DNA from: Nitrosomonas sp.
GTDB lineage: Bacteria; Pseudomonadota; Gammaproteobacteria; Burkholderiales; Nitrosomonadaceae
Direction: 5' to 3'
DNA length: 64,000 nucleotides
Assembly (NCBI GenBank): GCA_017984435.1
Contig: JAGNZK010000004.1
Location: 26,954-90,953, forward strand
The position numbers were made by a program, and so were the translations under genes. Positions 56,861 to 64,000 of this stretch are shown one piece after another (position 1 is the stretch's first letter; each line of letters begins with the position of its first letter). Under the pieces are notes generated by a model. That model saw only the letters and a program-made list of their open reading frames with translations. It was not told the origin of the DNA and ran no database searches.

Positions 56861-58434
56861 TGCTTGCAGCAGTGCTCAACTTCCTGGTGCAACCGCATAT
56901 CATCCCACTGCATAATATTGGCCACGCGCTGGGCGATTTGTGCTAACTGGTTTTTTGTCAGTCTGGTCAGAATGAGTAATGGCAGGCGGCGGCGCAACAA
57001 ATCGTCCAGATGGATGACCATTTCGGTAGACGCACAGTGCATCAGGTCAGCATCAATGAATGGCAGCGATGGAATGATTCGTTGTGCTAGATCCGCATCC
57101 ATTTCGATACTACGAAAAATGTCGTCGATGCGTGTGCCATGGCGGCGCAGCAGCCATCGCGCACTTTCTGCATCAATACCCAATTGCGCTGCCCGGCTCT
57201 GCGTACGAGCAGACCATGCCGGAAAATTTTCCTGTGGCGCCCATGGGAACAATCTACCTTGGGTCGCACAGAGTGAGGAAATGCCTAGTTGCGCACACAC
57301 CGTGTCGACGATACGCGCAGCATCTTGACGCGATGAAGTTATTTTTCCACCAATTGCATAATGCGCGCCGTTGGGAGCGGATTTTAATTCCCAGTCGCGG
57401 CTGATCGCTGAGGGTGAATCAGACGAAACGGCCTGAGACTGCTGTTTAAAAACGCGCACCCCGGCAAAGCAACCGATGATGTCGTTTTTTGTCCAAGGTG
57501 TTTTCAGATAATCGTTGGCGGCTGCAAGCAAATAAGCAATATCGCTGTCATCGGCAGCGACTTGTTCCACATTGCCTGTGAAATCGGTATCCGTTGTGCC
57601 CAGCAGCGTCAAGCCATACCAGGGGATCATGAAAAATACTCGACCATCCGACCGGGCTGTCAGCAACAGCGCCTCATCGTTCAACACGGCAGGCATTACC
57701 AGATGAATTCCCTTGGCGAGACGGCACCATGCCTGGCTTTGCGTTTCTTTTGACAGCCACTGGCCGGTTGTGAAAACAATTTGTCTGGCGCTGATTTTTT
57801 GTTCGGTTTGCGTGAGCTGATCCTGAATGATTGCACCATCCGCTTTCCCATTGGTTTCCAGCAATTGAATCAGTGTGCAGTAGTTGATGCAACTCGCACC
57901 GGCATCCAGTGCCCCTGCGATCAGCTCCAATACCAGCCGCGCATCGTCGGTTTGCGCGTCGGCATACGTAAAGCCGCCTTTGAGCGCATGTGGATTGAGT
58001 AAAGAAAAGTGTTCGGTGAATTGCTGTGGATTGAAATAATGGTGGCGCATTTGCAGATCGGTATCGCCGGCCAGGAAGTCATACAATGTTAAGCCTAATT
58101 TTAGTTGCAGCCGATTCATGCGCTGTTGCGCGTAGATGGGTATTCCAAAACGTAATGGCCACACGCGGTGAGGTGCTGTGTGCAACAGCATGGTCCGCTC
58201 TTTGAGCGACTTGCTGACCAGTTTGAAATCATAGGTCTCCAAGTAACGCAAACCGCCGTGAATTAATTTGCTGGACGCGGATGATGTGGCGCTGGCCCAG
58301 TCGCTTTGCTCAATAATGGCTACTTTGAGGCCACGCAGTGCGGCATCATACGCAGTCCATGCGCCATAGATGCCGCCGCCACAAACCAGAAGATCGAAAG
58401 GTTGATTGTGTAATGCGGCGAAATCTCTTTTCAT
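56845..58434 (-). CDS. glpD: FAD-dependent glycerol-3-phosphate dehydrogenase
   Basis: A 529-residue flavoenzyme that feeds electrons from glycerol-3-phosphate to quinone, giving dihydroxyacetone phosphate. The FAD-binding loop is CGGGIYGA (residues 18-25), followed by SASSKLIHGGLRYLE near residue 50. The C-terminal helical domain begins near residue 390. The gene overlaps the upstream phosphodiesterase by 4 bp and the kinase by 16 bp, forming an operon for glycerol-3-phosphate use. Confidence 0.9.
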   Translation of the reverse strand: MKRDFAALHNQPFDLLVCGGGIYGAWTAYDAALRGLKVAIIEQSDWASATSSASSKLIHGGLRYLETYDFKLVSKSLKERTMLLHTAPHRVWPLRFGIPIYAQQRMNRLQLKLGLTLYDFLAGDTDLQMRHHYFNPQQFTEHFSLLNPHALKGGFTYADAQTDDARLVLELIAGALDAGASCINYCTLIQLLETNGKADGAIIQDQLTQTEQKISARQIVFTTGQWLSKETQSQAWCRLAKGIHLVMPAVLNDEALLLTARSDGRVFFMIPWYGLTLLGTTDTDFTGNVEQVAADDSDIAYLLAAANDYLKTPWTKNDIIGCFAGVRVFKQQSQAVSSDSPSAISRDWELKSAPNGAHYAIGGKITSSRQDAARIVDTVCAQLGISSLCATQGRLFPWAPQENFPAWSARTQSRAAQLGIDAESARWLLRRHGTRIDDIFRSIEMDADLAQRIIPSLPFIDADLMHCASTEMVIHLDDLLRRRLPLLILTRLTKNQLAQIAQRVANIMQWDDMRLHQEVEHCCKQWITH

Positions 58435-59183
58435 TGATCGCGCAGCATCAGCGCTTTATGGGGCAAGTCACTGATGAGAATATCAACGCTCAATTGCAGC
58501 GCTTTATGGATTTCGGTATCGCTATTGCAGGTATAAACGGCGACACACTTGCCATGATCACGCAACACATCGACAATAGTGCGATCCAGAGTCTCAATAG
58601 GTAGACAAAACCCATAAAGAAAAGCATGCGTGTTGAATAGTTGGCGTGCATCCGCGATAGTTTGGTGGGTTTCAAAGTTGTAAATCAAGGGAGATGCCGG
58701 TTTGTATTGATGTGCATATACTAGGCTGGCAAGATTGAACGAGGAAACCATGATGCGTTGCTCAGGATTCTGGCCGATCAGATCCAATGTCTGGCGGATT
58801 TTTAATTCGTGACGGGAAACCGGTTCCCAATCACGATTCTTGACTTCAATCAATAAACGACAGCGTTTGCGGTAAGCGGCCAGAAAATCCTGCAGCGTCA
58901 TGATACCTTCGTTTGCGGATTCTGGATTGATCAGTGCTTGGAGCTGGTGATAATCAAAATCGTCAATGCGCTTATCATTCAATCCAATTTTATTGAGAAA
59001 GCGATCATGCCAAAGTACAGCAACTTCATCCCGGCTTAGCTGCACGTCGGTTTCAATGCCATCAATGGCATAACCCAATGCTTTATCAAAAGCATTCCAG
59101 GTATTTTCCATTGCTTCCGTATTGGCACCGCGATGCGCGAATATCAGGCAATTCTCCGATTGATGACGATTTTGTTCTGACAT
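58431..59183 (-). CDS. Glycerophosphodiester phosphodiesterase (UgpQ-like)
   Basis: A 250-residue cytoplasmic TIM-barrel enzyme that splits glycerophosphodiesters into alcohol and glycerol-3-phosphate. The catalytic histidines are in FAHRGANTEAMENT and in LWHDRFLNK, with the metal-binding IETDVQLSRD between them. The product is the substrate of GlpD, encoded just downstream. Confidence 0.92.
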   Translation of the reverse strand: MSEQNRHQSENCLIFAHRGANTEAMENTWNAFDKALGYAIDGIETDVQLSRDEVAVLWHDRFLNKIGLNDKRIDDFDYHQLQALINPESANEGIMTLQDFLAAYRKRCRLLIEVKNRDWEPVSRHELKIRQTLDLIGQNPEQRIMVSSFNLASLVYAHQYKPASPLIYNFETHQTIADARQLFNTHAFLYGFCLPIETLDRTIVDVLRDHGKCVAVYTCNSDTEIHKALQLSVDILISDLPHKALMLRDQ

Positions 59184-59198
59184 CTTGTCGATGATTGA

Positions 59199-60359
59199 CT
59201 ATTGCGTTGCTGTTTGCAGTACCGCAATCATGGCCGGATCCCGGGTCATTTCAACTGCGGTTTTTCCTGTTTTGCTTTTGATTTTTGAATTCGCACCTTT
59301 CGCCAGCAACATTTTCACCGCATCAACGTGATCATGTAAAGCAGCCCACATCAGTGCGGTAATACCATCATCATTTTGTAAATCAATTTGGGCATTATTT
59401 TCCAGCAATATTTCGATGACCGGTGTATGCCCGTTTTGTGCGGCCAAGATGAGCGGTGTGAAGCCATTGGCGGCTTTATGATCGATTTGGGCACCATGCT
59501 TGATTAATGCTTTGGCTACATCGGCGTTACCCATCAACGCTGCAAGCGTCAACGCGGTAGCGTCATTTTTATCTTTTAAATCGATTTTGGCGCCCTTTGC
59601 CAATAATGCATTGACAATGTCGGTATATCCACCTTGGGCAGCAATATACAATGCCGTGGTATCGTTGGCAGCCAGCAAATCAATGGGAGCATTTTTGGCT
59701 AATAATGTTTTGACGATTGCGGTGTGCCCATTGCGAGCGGCCATGTATAGTGCAGTGGTATTGTCGGAGGCCTGTACATCAATTTTTGCACCTTTTTCCA
59801 GCAATTTGTCGACTATGCTTGCTCTACCCTCTAATGCCGCAATCATTAAGGCGGTTACTTTATCTTTGGTTTGTAAGTTAATGTTGGCGCCTTTTGCCAA
59901 CAGAGCATCGACTATACCTTCGTGTCCTTTTTGTATTGCCAGCATCAGCGCGGTGATACCATCGGTAGTCTGCACATCAAACTGAGCGCCTTTCGCCAAT
60001 AATGCAGTGACAACATCGGCGTGACCATTTTTTGCGGCGATAATCAATGCCGTAGCGCCACCGGCATTTTTCAGATCCACATTCGCACCCTTTTCCAGTA
60101 ATAGATGTACGATATCTGCGTGTCCATATTGGGAAGCGATGATCAGAGCACTAAACCCCATCTCATTTTGATAATTAATGTTGATGCCCTTTTCCAATAA
60201 TTGCTTGATTGTTTCTGATTTTGTGGAAAAAGCAGCTTTGAGAAATTCGGTTTCGTCTTCGGTGGCGGCGTTGGCAACAGGGATTGATAGAATGGTCGCA
60301 ATGACTGAGGAAATAAAGAAGTTGCGCGCATACTTAACCATGTTTTTTATATCATTCAT
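59199..60359 (-). CDS. Exported ankyrin-repeat protein
   Basis: A 386-residue protein with a signal peptide (cleavage near VANA, residue 31) and about ten ankyrin repeats of 33 residues with cores such as GVTALMIAALEGRASIVDKLL. The repeats are very regular, suggesting recent internal expansion. It lies 15 bp before the phosphodiesterase gene and may be first in the glp operon. Ankyrin proteins bind other proteins; the partner is not evident. Confidence 0.88.
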   Translation of the reverse strand: MNDIKNMVKYARNFFISSVIATILSIPVANAATEDETEFLKAAFSTKSETIKQLLEKGININYQNEMGFSALIIASQYGHADIVHLLLEKGANVDLKNAGGATALIIAAKNGHADVVTALLAKGAQFDVQTTDGITALMLAIQKGHEGIVDALLAKGANINLQTKDKVTALMIAALEGRASIVDKLLEKGAKIDVQASDNTTALYMAARNGHTAIVKTLLAKNAPIDLLAANDTTALYIAAQGGYTDIVNALLAKGAKIDLKDKNDATALTLAALMGNADVAKALIKHGAQIDHKAANGFTPLILAAQNGHTPVIEILLENNAQIDLQNDDGITALMWAALHDHVDAVKMLLAKGANSKIKSKTGKTAVEMTRDPAMIAVLQTATQ

Positions 60360-60642
60360 CTATTACACCTATATAGTAGAGCTTGTTATTATCAATTTTC
60401 AGGATTTATTGCCAGGATTGCTGATCAATTTATTATGTATTGATGAGAATAAATTGTTGGTTCTCATTATTGATATTTTAACTCAGAAATACTTATTCTT
60501 AGGTTTTATTGGTTGGAGGGTGAGCGTATTATTTTTATCAGTCGGATGCTGCGGAATAGATAATTGATGTTTAGCTGATTGTCCTGAGAATTGATGACTA
60601 ACAAATTCAATGAAGCATATTTATGAAAAGAGAGGTGGCGCC

Positions 60643-61074
60643 ATGAAATTAGTGATGATATCGATCACAGGATTGATGTTGCTGGGGCTGTCTGCTTGTT
60701 CCAGCACAAAACCCATTTTGTATCCCAATTCACATTTCCAATCAGTGGGAAAGGAAACTGTGGAACGGGATATCGAAGCTTGCAAGCAATTGGCGGAATC
60801 ATCGGGCGCTCAAGAGGGAAGTGGAAGAACAGGTAATGTAGCGACCAGTACAGCCATGGGTGCTGGCGTTGGCGCTGCGAGTGGCGCTGTCGGTGGTGCT
60901 ATTTATGGCTCGGCTGGCCAGGGTTCTTTAGTTGGTGCGGCTAGCGGTGCGGTAGCGGGGTTACTTCGAGGAATCTTTTATTCGGCAAGGCCTTCGCAGC
61001 CGAATCAAGCTTACGCGAACTTTGTATCCCGATGTTTGCAAGAAAAAGGCTACGAGATTACAGGTTGGCAATAG
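60643..61074 (+). CDS. Glycine-zipper lipoprotein
   Basis: A 143-residue lipoprotein with lipobox LSAC and a glycine-zipper region (GAGVGAASGAVGGAIYG, then GAASGAVAGLL) at about residues 78-115. ATG 60643 follows an AGAGGTGG site, so the longer frame from 60610 is rejected. Glycine-zipper lipoproteins sit in the outer membrane; the role is unknown. A 250-bp gap on its left holds nothing that I recognise. Confidence 0.75.
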   Translation: MKLVMISITGLMLLGLSACSSTKPILYPNSHFQSVGKETVERDIEACKQLAESSGAQEGSGRTGNVATSTAMGAGVGAASGAVGGAIYGSAGQGSLVGAASGAVAGLLRGIFYSARPSQPNQAYANFVSRCLQEKGYEITGWQ

Positions 61075-61278
61075 CGTGATGACCCTGAAATCCCGCAATG
61101 TAGTATCTGATAGGTAACAGCAGGTTGTTATATCAATATATCTGTATTTCTTTCTTGATGATTCTATTCAAATTTTAGAATTATGGGGAAAAACTGTGCG
61201 TAATCCTTAGTTCTTCATTCATTTTGGCATGGTATCAATAGGCTATCTTTAAAAAAATAGAAATGGAGATTGATTGCA

Positions 61279-61479
61279 ATGAGCAAAGAGCTTTCTTTTG
61301 ATGATGAAGATGGTGTTTATCCTGTTGATGATGAAGCGTACGAAGATGATGCTCTAATGGATAGCAAAATTCCAGTAGGTCGTTTTGCAAGGATTATTGA
61401 TGAATTCGAAGCAACCAAGGATGATTTTGATGATGACGATGAGAGCGATATCGACTTCGATTCACTAGGATTGCATTAG
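61279..61479 (+). CDS. 66-residue acidic protein, paralogue 1
   Basis: A very acidic 66-residue protein, starting MSKELSFDDEDG and ending DFDSLGLH. It has no signal peptide or membrane helix. A basic-hydrophobic core GRFARIIDEFEATKDDF lies at about 37-53. ATG 61279 follows a GGAG site. It is related to the next gene: equal length, EDDAL/EDESVL, IIDEF/LIDEL, DDF/NDF and SLGL at the C-terminus line up. No family recognised. Confidence 0.65.
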   Translation: MSKELSFDDEDGVYPVDDEAYEDDALMDSKIPVGRFARIIDEFEATKDDFDDDDESDIDFDSLGLH

Positions 61480-61716
61480 TCTTTCAGCCCTATAGCTTCT
61501 TAATTACGGGAAACTGAAGGTGAAAATTTTTTCTCCTTGTGAATGGAATAGCATGTTTGTCGTGATTAGGTTTTTTTCTTGGTTTTGTATAATTTCTCAG
61601 CTGCATTTTTAAGTTTTGTAGCTTTTTGAGGAGCTGTGCATATTCGAGTGAGGAAAGATCTTGAGTTAACTTTTAACACGTTGAAATTCTATGTTTTAAG
61701 TAAGCAAGGAGACCAG

Positions 61717-61917
61717 ATGAAGTTCACTGTTGATGATGCGAAGGTTACTGCCCCTGTTGATGCCGATATTGAAGATGAGAGTGTTCTGGCGGACGGTATG
61801 ACTCCGGATAGTCGACTTGTTAAGCTTATTGATGAGCTAGGGATTATCAGTAATGACTTTAAGAATGATGGGAATCTCAATAAAGAATGCATCCGAATAT
61901 CTCTAGGGTTGTGTTGA
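61717..61917 (+). CDS. 66-residue acidic protein, paralogue 2
   Basis: Second tandem copy of the acidic family. It has exactly 66 residues, starts MKFTVDDAKVTAPVDADI and ends ISLGLC. The IDEL and NDF core matches paralogue 1, but acidic residues at the C-terminus are largely replaced and the last residue is cysteine. AAGGAG precedes ATG 61717, so the longer frame from 61636 is rejected. The 237 bp between the two copies hold no other gene. Confidence 0.6.
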   Translation: MKFTVDDAKVTAPVDADIEDESVLADGMTPDSRLVKLIDELGIISNDFKNDGNLNKECIRISLGLC

Positions 61918-61982
61918 CAGCCGGATTGTCTTGCTTTATTAATTACTATCAATTGAAAGGCAAGGCGCATTTTCTCAATACG

Positions 61983-63707
61983 CTATGATATCGCTATTTC
62001 ACTGGTAGATTGATCTGCGTGCACACAATTACGTCCTAGCTTTTTTGCATTGTAAAGTTGTTGATCTGCTAAACAAATCAATTCATCCAAAGATATTTGG
62101 ATATTATCGGTGTGTGCCACACCAAAGCTTGCAGTGAATGTAAGTTTTTTTCCTTTAGTGGTTATGAATTGAATAGTAGAGATTTTTTTGCGTAACCGAT
62201 TTGCGATGGTTACGGCATCTATCAATTTGGTTTCAGGTAAGAAAATAAGAAATTCTTCGCCTCCCCAGCGTGCCAGGATGTCTCCACTACGCGCTGCTTT
62301 CTGTAAGGTTTCTGCAAAGAGTACAAGAACTTGGTCTCCTAGCGCATGACCGTAATTGTCATTTAGCAATTTAAAATTATCAATGTCGATCATTATGACT
62401 GATGCATGGTTGTTGTTTCGTAAACCCAATGCCCAGATCGGCTGAACAAGTTTATAAAATGATCGGCGATTATTCAGATTGGTCAGAGAATCAATGCCAG
62501 CCATTTTTTCGGCAACCAGTTTTTCGTTCTGGTTAATGTTAAAGCGCTCGGCGAGTGCAAGCGCAAGTAAAATGGCATCGGCCATCATGCCAATTTCAGT
62601 TGCACGGTAAGTCAATAAATTAAGGGGAACGAATCCCCATATCGCATTTGCTGTAACAGCACCACCACATATCGTAGAAATCGACGCCAACAGATAATAC
62701 TTCGCAAATCGATTCCCTACGTGCAGAGAAATGATACCTAATATGGCCATGAGACCGAAAGTGAGGAAGATAAAAGTAAGTGATACCAGGAGTGCTATTA
62801 CATAGCTGCCGGTGAATGCTGATAGCAGTAATAATGCACTAAATCCCACACAACTCCAGATGACTATGCGATAGATCCGCGGGAAAGCGACTCTGATATT
62901 CAGGAAATCTAATGCAAATATCAATCCGCTGACGGAGCAAGCGGTGATCAGAACGGGGCTTGACCATTGCTGCCACACGGGTGATTCTGGCCACAACCAT
63001 TGATATCCGTGACCTGTATAAGCAATGTTCAATATTAAAAAGAATAAGAGATAAATCGAATAAAGCAGATAGGCACTGCTCTTTAGTCCGATATAGAGCA
63101 TGAAATTATAAGCGATCAGCGCTAGTATGATGCCGTATACAAAACCATAGCTATATCCTTGCAGCATTTGCCTGTCGGCTATATCTTCGCTATTCATGAA
63201 GTAAATGGGTAAAACCATTGCATCAATTGACTCGATCCGGATCAGGATAGTGGTTTCACCGTGTTCAAAATGATGGCCTGTTACAAAGAATCGGTGCTTG
63301 ATGGGGCGCTGGGAGAATGCCAAGCTGTCACCCGTGTGATAGCTACTGATTAATTGGTTTTCCTGAAGAAAATAAACATCGATTTTGTCTAACCATGGAG
63401 TTTCAAACAGAAGGTTGCGATGAATTATATGGTGCTCGGAGTTTTTGACTTGCAGGGCAAGCCATATTGGTTTCGAATCAATCCCAAAATTAATGATGGC
63501 ATGATTTGATGAAGAAAAATGTCCATTCCTGAAGGCTTCTAAAGCATCGTCTAGATTTAAGTGAGTATCTCCGCTCTGATGAATCTGAATATATTGCCCC
63601 ATTGTTTCTTTGTATTCTTGGGAAACGTCAATTGTTTCAGCACTTGACGACGAAATCCAAAAAAACATTACGATGATGGTGATAGGCAATAGGGAGAGTT
63701 TTTTCAT
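61983..63707 (-). CDS. Membrane diguanylate cyclase with 7TMR-DISM-like sensor
   Basis: A 574-residue protein (start ATG 63707, MKKLSLLP, chosen for a clean signal peptide; 63716 and 63761 are in-frame alternatives). A periplasmic domain of about 150 residues resembles 7TMR-DISMED2, seven membrane helices follow, and a C-terminal GGDEF domain carries the motif RWGGEEF with an inhibitory site RSGD five residues before it. All points to active synthesis of c-di-GMP under product control. Confidence 0.87.
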   Translation of the reverse strand: MKKLSLLPITIIVMFFWISSSSAETIDVSQEYKETMGQYIQIHQSGDTHLNLDDALEAFRNGHFSSSNHAIINFGIDSKPIWLALQVKNSEHHIIHRNLLFETPWLDKIDVYFLQENQLISSYHTGDSLAFSQRPIKHRFFVTGHHFEHGETTILIRIESIDAMVLPIYFMNSEDIADRQMLQGYSYGFVYGIILALIAYNFMLYIGLKSSAYLLYSIYLLFFLILNIAYTGHGYQWLWPESPVWQQWSSPVLITACSVSGLIFALDFLNIRVAFPRIYRIVIWSCVGFSALLLLSAFTGSYVIALLVSLTFIFLTFGLMAILGIISLHVGNRFAKYYLLASISTICGGAVTANAIWGFVPLNLLTYRATEIGMMADAILLALALAERFNINQNEKLVAEKMAGIDSLTNLNNRRSFYKLVQPIWALGLRNNNHASVIMIDIDNFKLLNDNYGHALGDQVLVLFAETLQKAARSGDILARWGGEEFLIFLPETKLIDAVTIANRLRKKISTIQFITTKGKKLTFTASFGVAHTDNIQISLDELICLADQQLYNAKKLGRNCVHADQSTSEIAIS

Positions 63708-63772
63708 GCAGTACATTATTATAGTTAGATCATAGTGAGGATATGCAGCGGTTTGCAGCAAGATGACTTAAG

Positions 63773-63835
63773 TAGTCCGCCCTGAACAATTCTATTTTCA
63801 GGCATAAGCGCCAGCAAGACGATGATTGGTTCTGT
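63773..63835 (-). mobile_element. IS5-type element end (inverted copy of 22376-22436)
   Basis: This 63-bp stretch is the reverse complement of the end of the IS5-type remnant at 22.4 kb, with about six mismatches. It would encode the last residues of the transposase on the minus strand. It is cut off by the IS256-type terminus at about 63842. Confidence 0.75.
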
Positions 63836-63841
63836 GACCTG

Positions 63842-63913
63842 GAGGGTGTCCTAGATTTTGTGTAAATGGTTGTTAATGAGGGTGTCCTAGATTTTGTGTA
63901 AATGGTTGTTAAT
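63842..63913. repeat. Tandem 36-bp duplication of an IS256-type terminus
   Basis: Two perfect copies of a 36-bp unit (63842-63877 and 63878-63913) that starts GAGGGTGTCC and ends TTGTTAAT. The start resembles terminal inverted repeats of IS256-family elements. Only one would be expected at an element end. Confidence 0.85.
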
Positions 63914-64000
63914 AGTGCCGAGGCATTCTTTCGTTAAATTGAATAGTAAACCTGTTTAGTGCAGGCTTCCAATCTTTAAGTGGCATAGACCATTTTTTGG
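63909..64000 (-). mobile_element. IS256-family transposase, C-terminal end (runs off window)
   Basis: The last 29 residues and stop of a mutator-type transposase. The visible text KKWSMPLKDWKPALNRFTIQF is typical of the IS256 family C-terminus. The stop codon lies inside the inner copy of the duplicated 36-bp terminus. The rest is beyond 64000, so activity cannot be judged. Confidence 0.85.

Overview
The window looks like chromosome of a moderately low-GC betaproteobacterium. A Nitrosomonas-like ammonia oxidiser (Nitrosomonadaceae) is my best guess. This rests on the hopanoid genes (shc, hpnG), the gene order folB-plsY-tsaD-rpsU-yqeY-dnaG-rpoD, a complete ybgC-tolQRAB-pal-cpoB-queE-queC block and a protoglobin. 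The species assignment is inference; no rRNA or nitrification gene is present.

Layout. 1-5 kb: a partial NIF3-like gene, a DegS/AlgW-type protease, an MFS/BT1-like carrier, a ComEA-like protein and cysM. 5-12 kb: the Tol-Pal envelope cluster, followed by queuosine precursor genes. 12-14 kb: small envelope genes on the minus strand, including a TraT-like lipoprotein. 14-21 kb: folB, plsY, tsaD and the macromolecular synthesis operon (rpsU, yqeY, dnaG, rpoD), ending in a tRNA-Ile2(CAU) with a strong terminator. 21.2-35.5 kb: an accessory region that starts at the tRNA 3' end with a broken tyrosine integrase and a deleted IS5-family transposase. It then carries a YadGH-type ABC exporter, gshA, a LysR regulator flanked by long inverted repeats, a GST-like protein, a UspA-UbiB/ABC1 kinase fusion, a giant SAM-cyclase-ATPase-TPR protein and an HD phosphohydrolase. 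Several of these genes look visibly more GC-rich than the core genes.

35.6-44.2 kb: core genes resume (DUF423, xseA, an orphan exbB-like gene, mlaA, shc-hpnG, an ABCB-type exporter). 44.6-49.5 kb: an RTX-repeat protein, a PAS-GGDEF-EAL protein and a parvulin. 49.6-54 kb: an AttE-AttFG-AttH type ABC/lipocalin operon. 54.3-55.3 kb: a 35-residue membrane peptide and a protoglobin. 55.4-60.4 kb: a minus-strand glycerol-3-phosphate operon (ankyrin protein, ugpQ-like, glpD-like, FGGY kinase). 60.6-63.8 kb: a glycine-zipper lipoprotein, two tandem 66-residue acidic paralogues and a 7TMR-DISM-like diguanylate cyclase. The window ends in nested IS debris: an IS5-type end beside an IS256-family element whose terminus is duplicated in tandem.

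Functionally, most of the window concerns the cell envelope (Tol-Pal, MlaA, hopanoids, lipoproteins, exporters) and core replication and transcription. The accessory block is rich in signalling domains (Usp, ABC1 kinase, class III cyclase, HD). No CRISPR array, rRNA or obvious defence island is visible. The observations I rate most highly are the LysR gene between 95-bp inverted repeats, the UspA-ABC1 fusion, the tandem acidic paralogues, and the tRNA/integrase scar marking an island edge.
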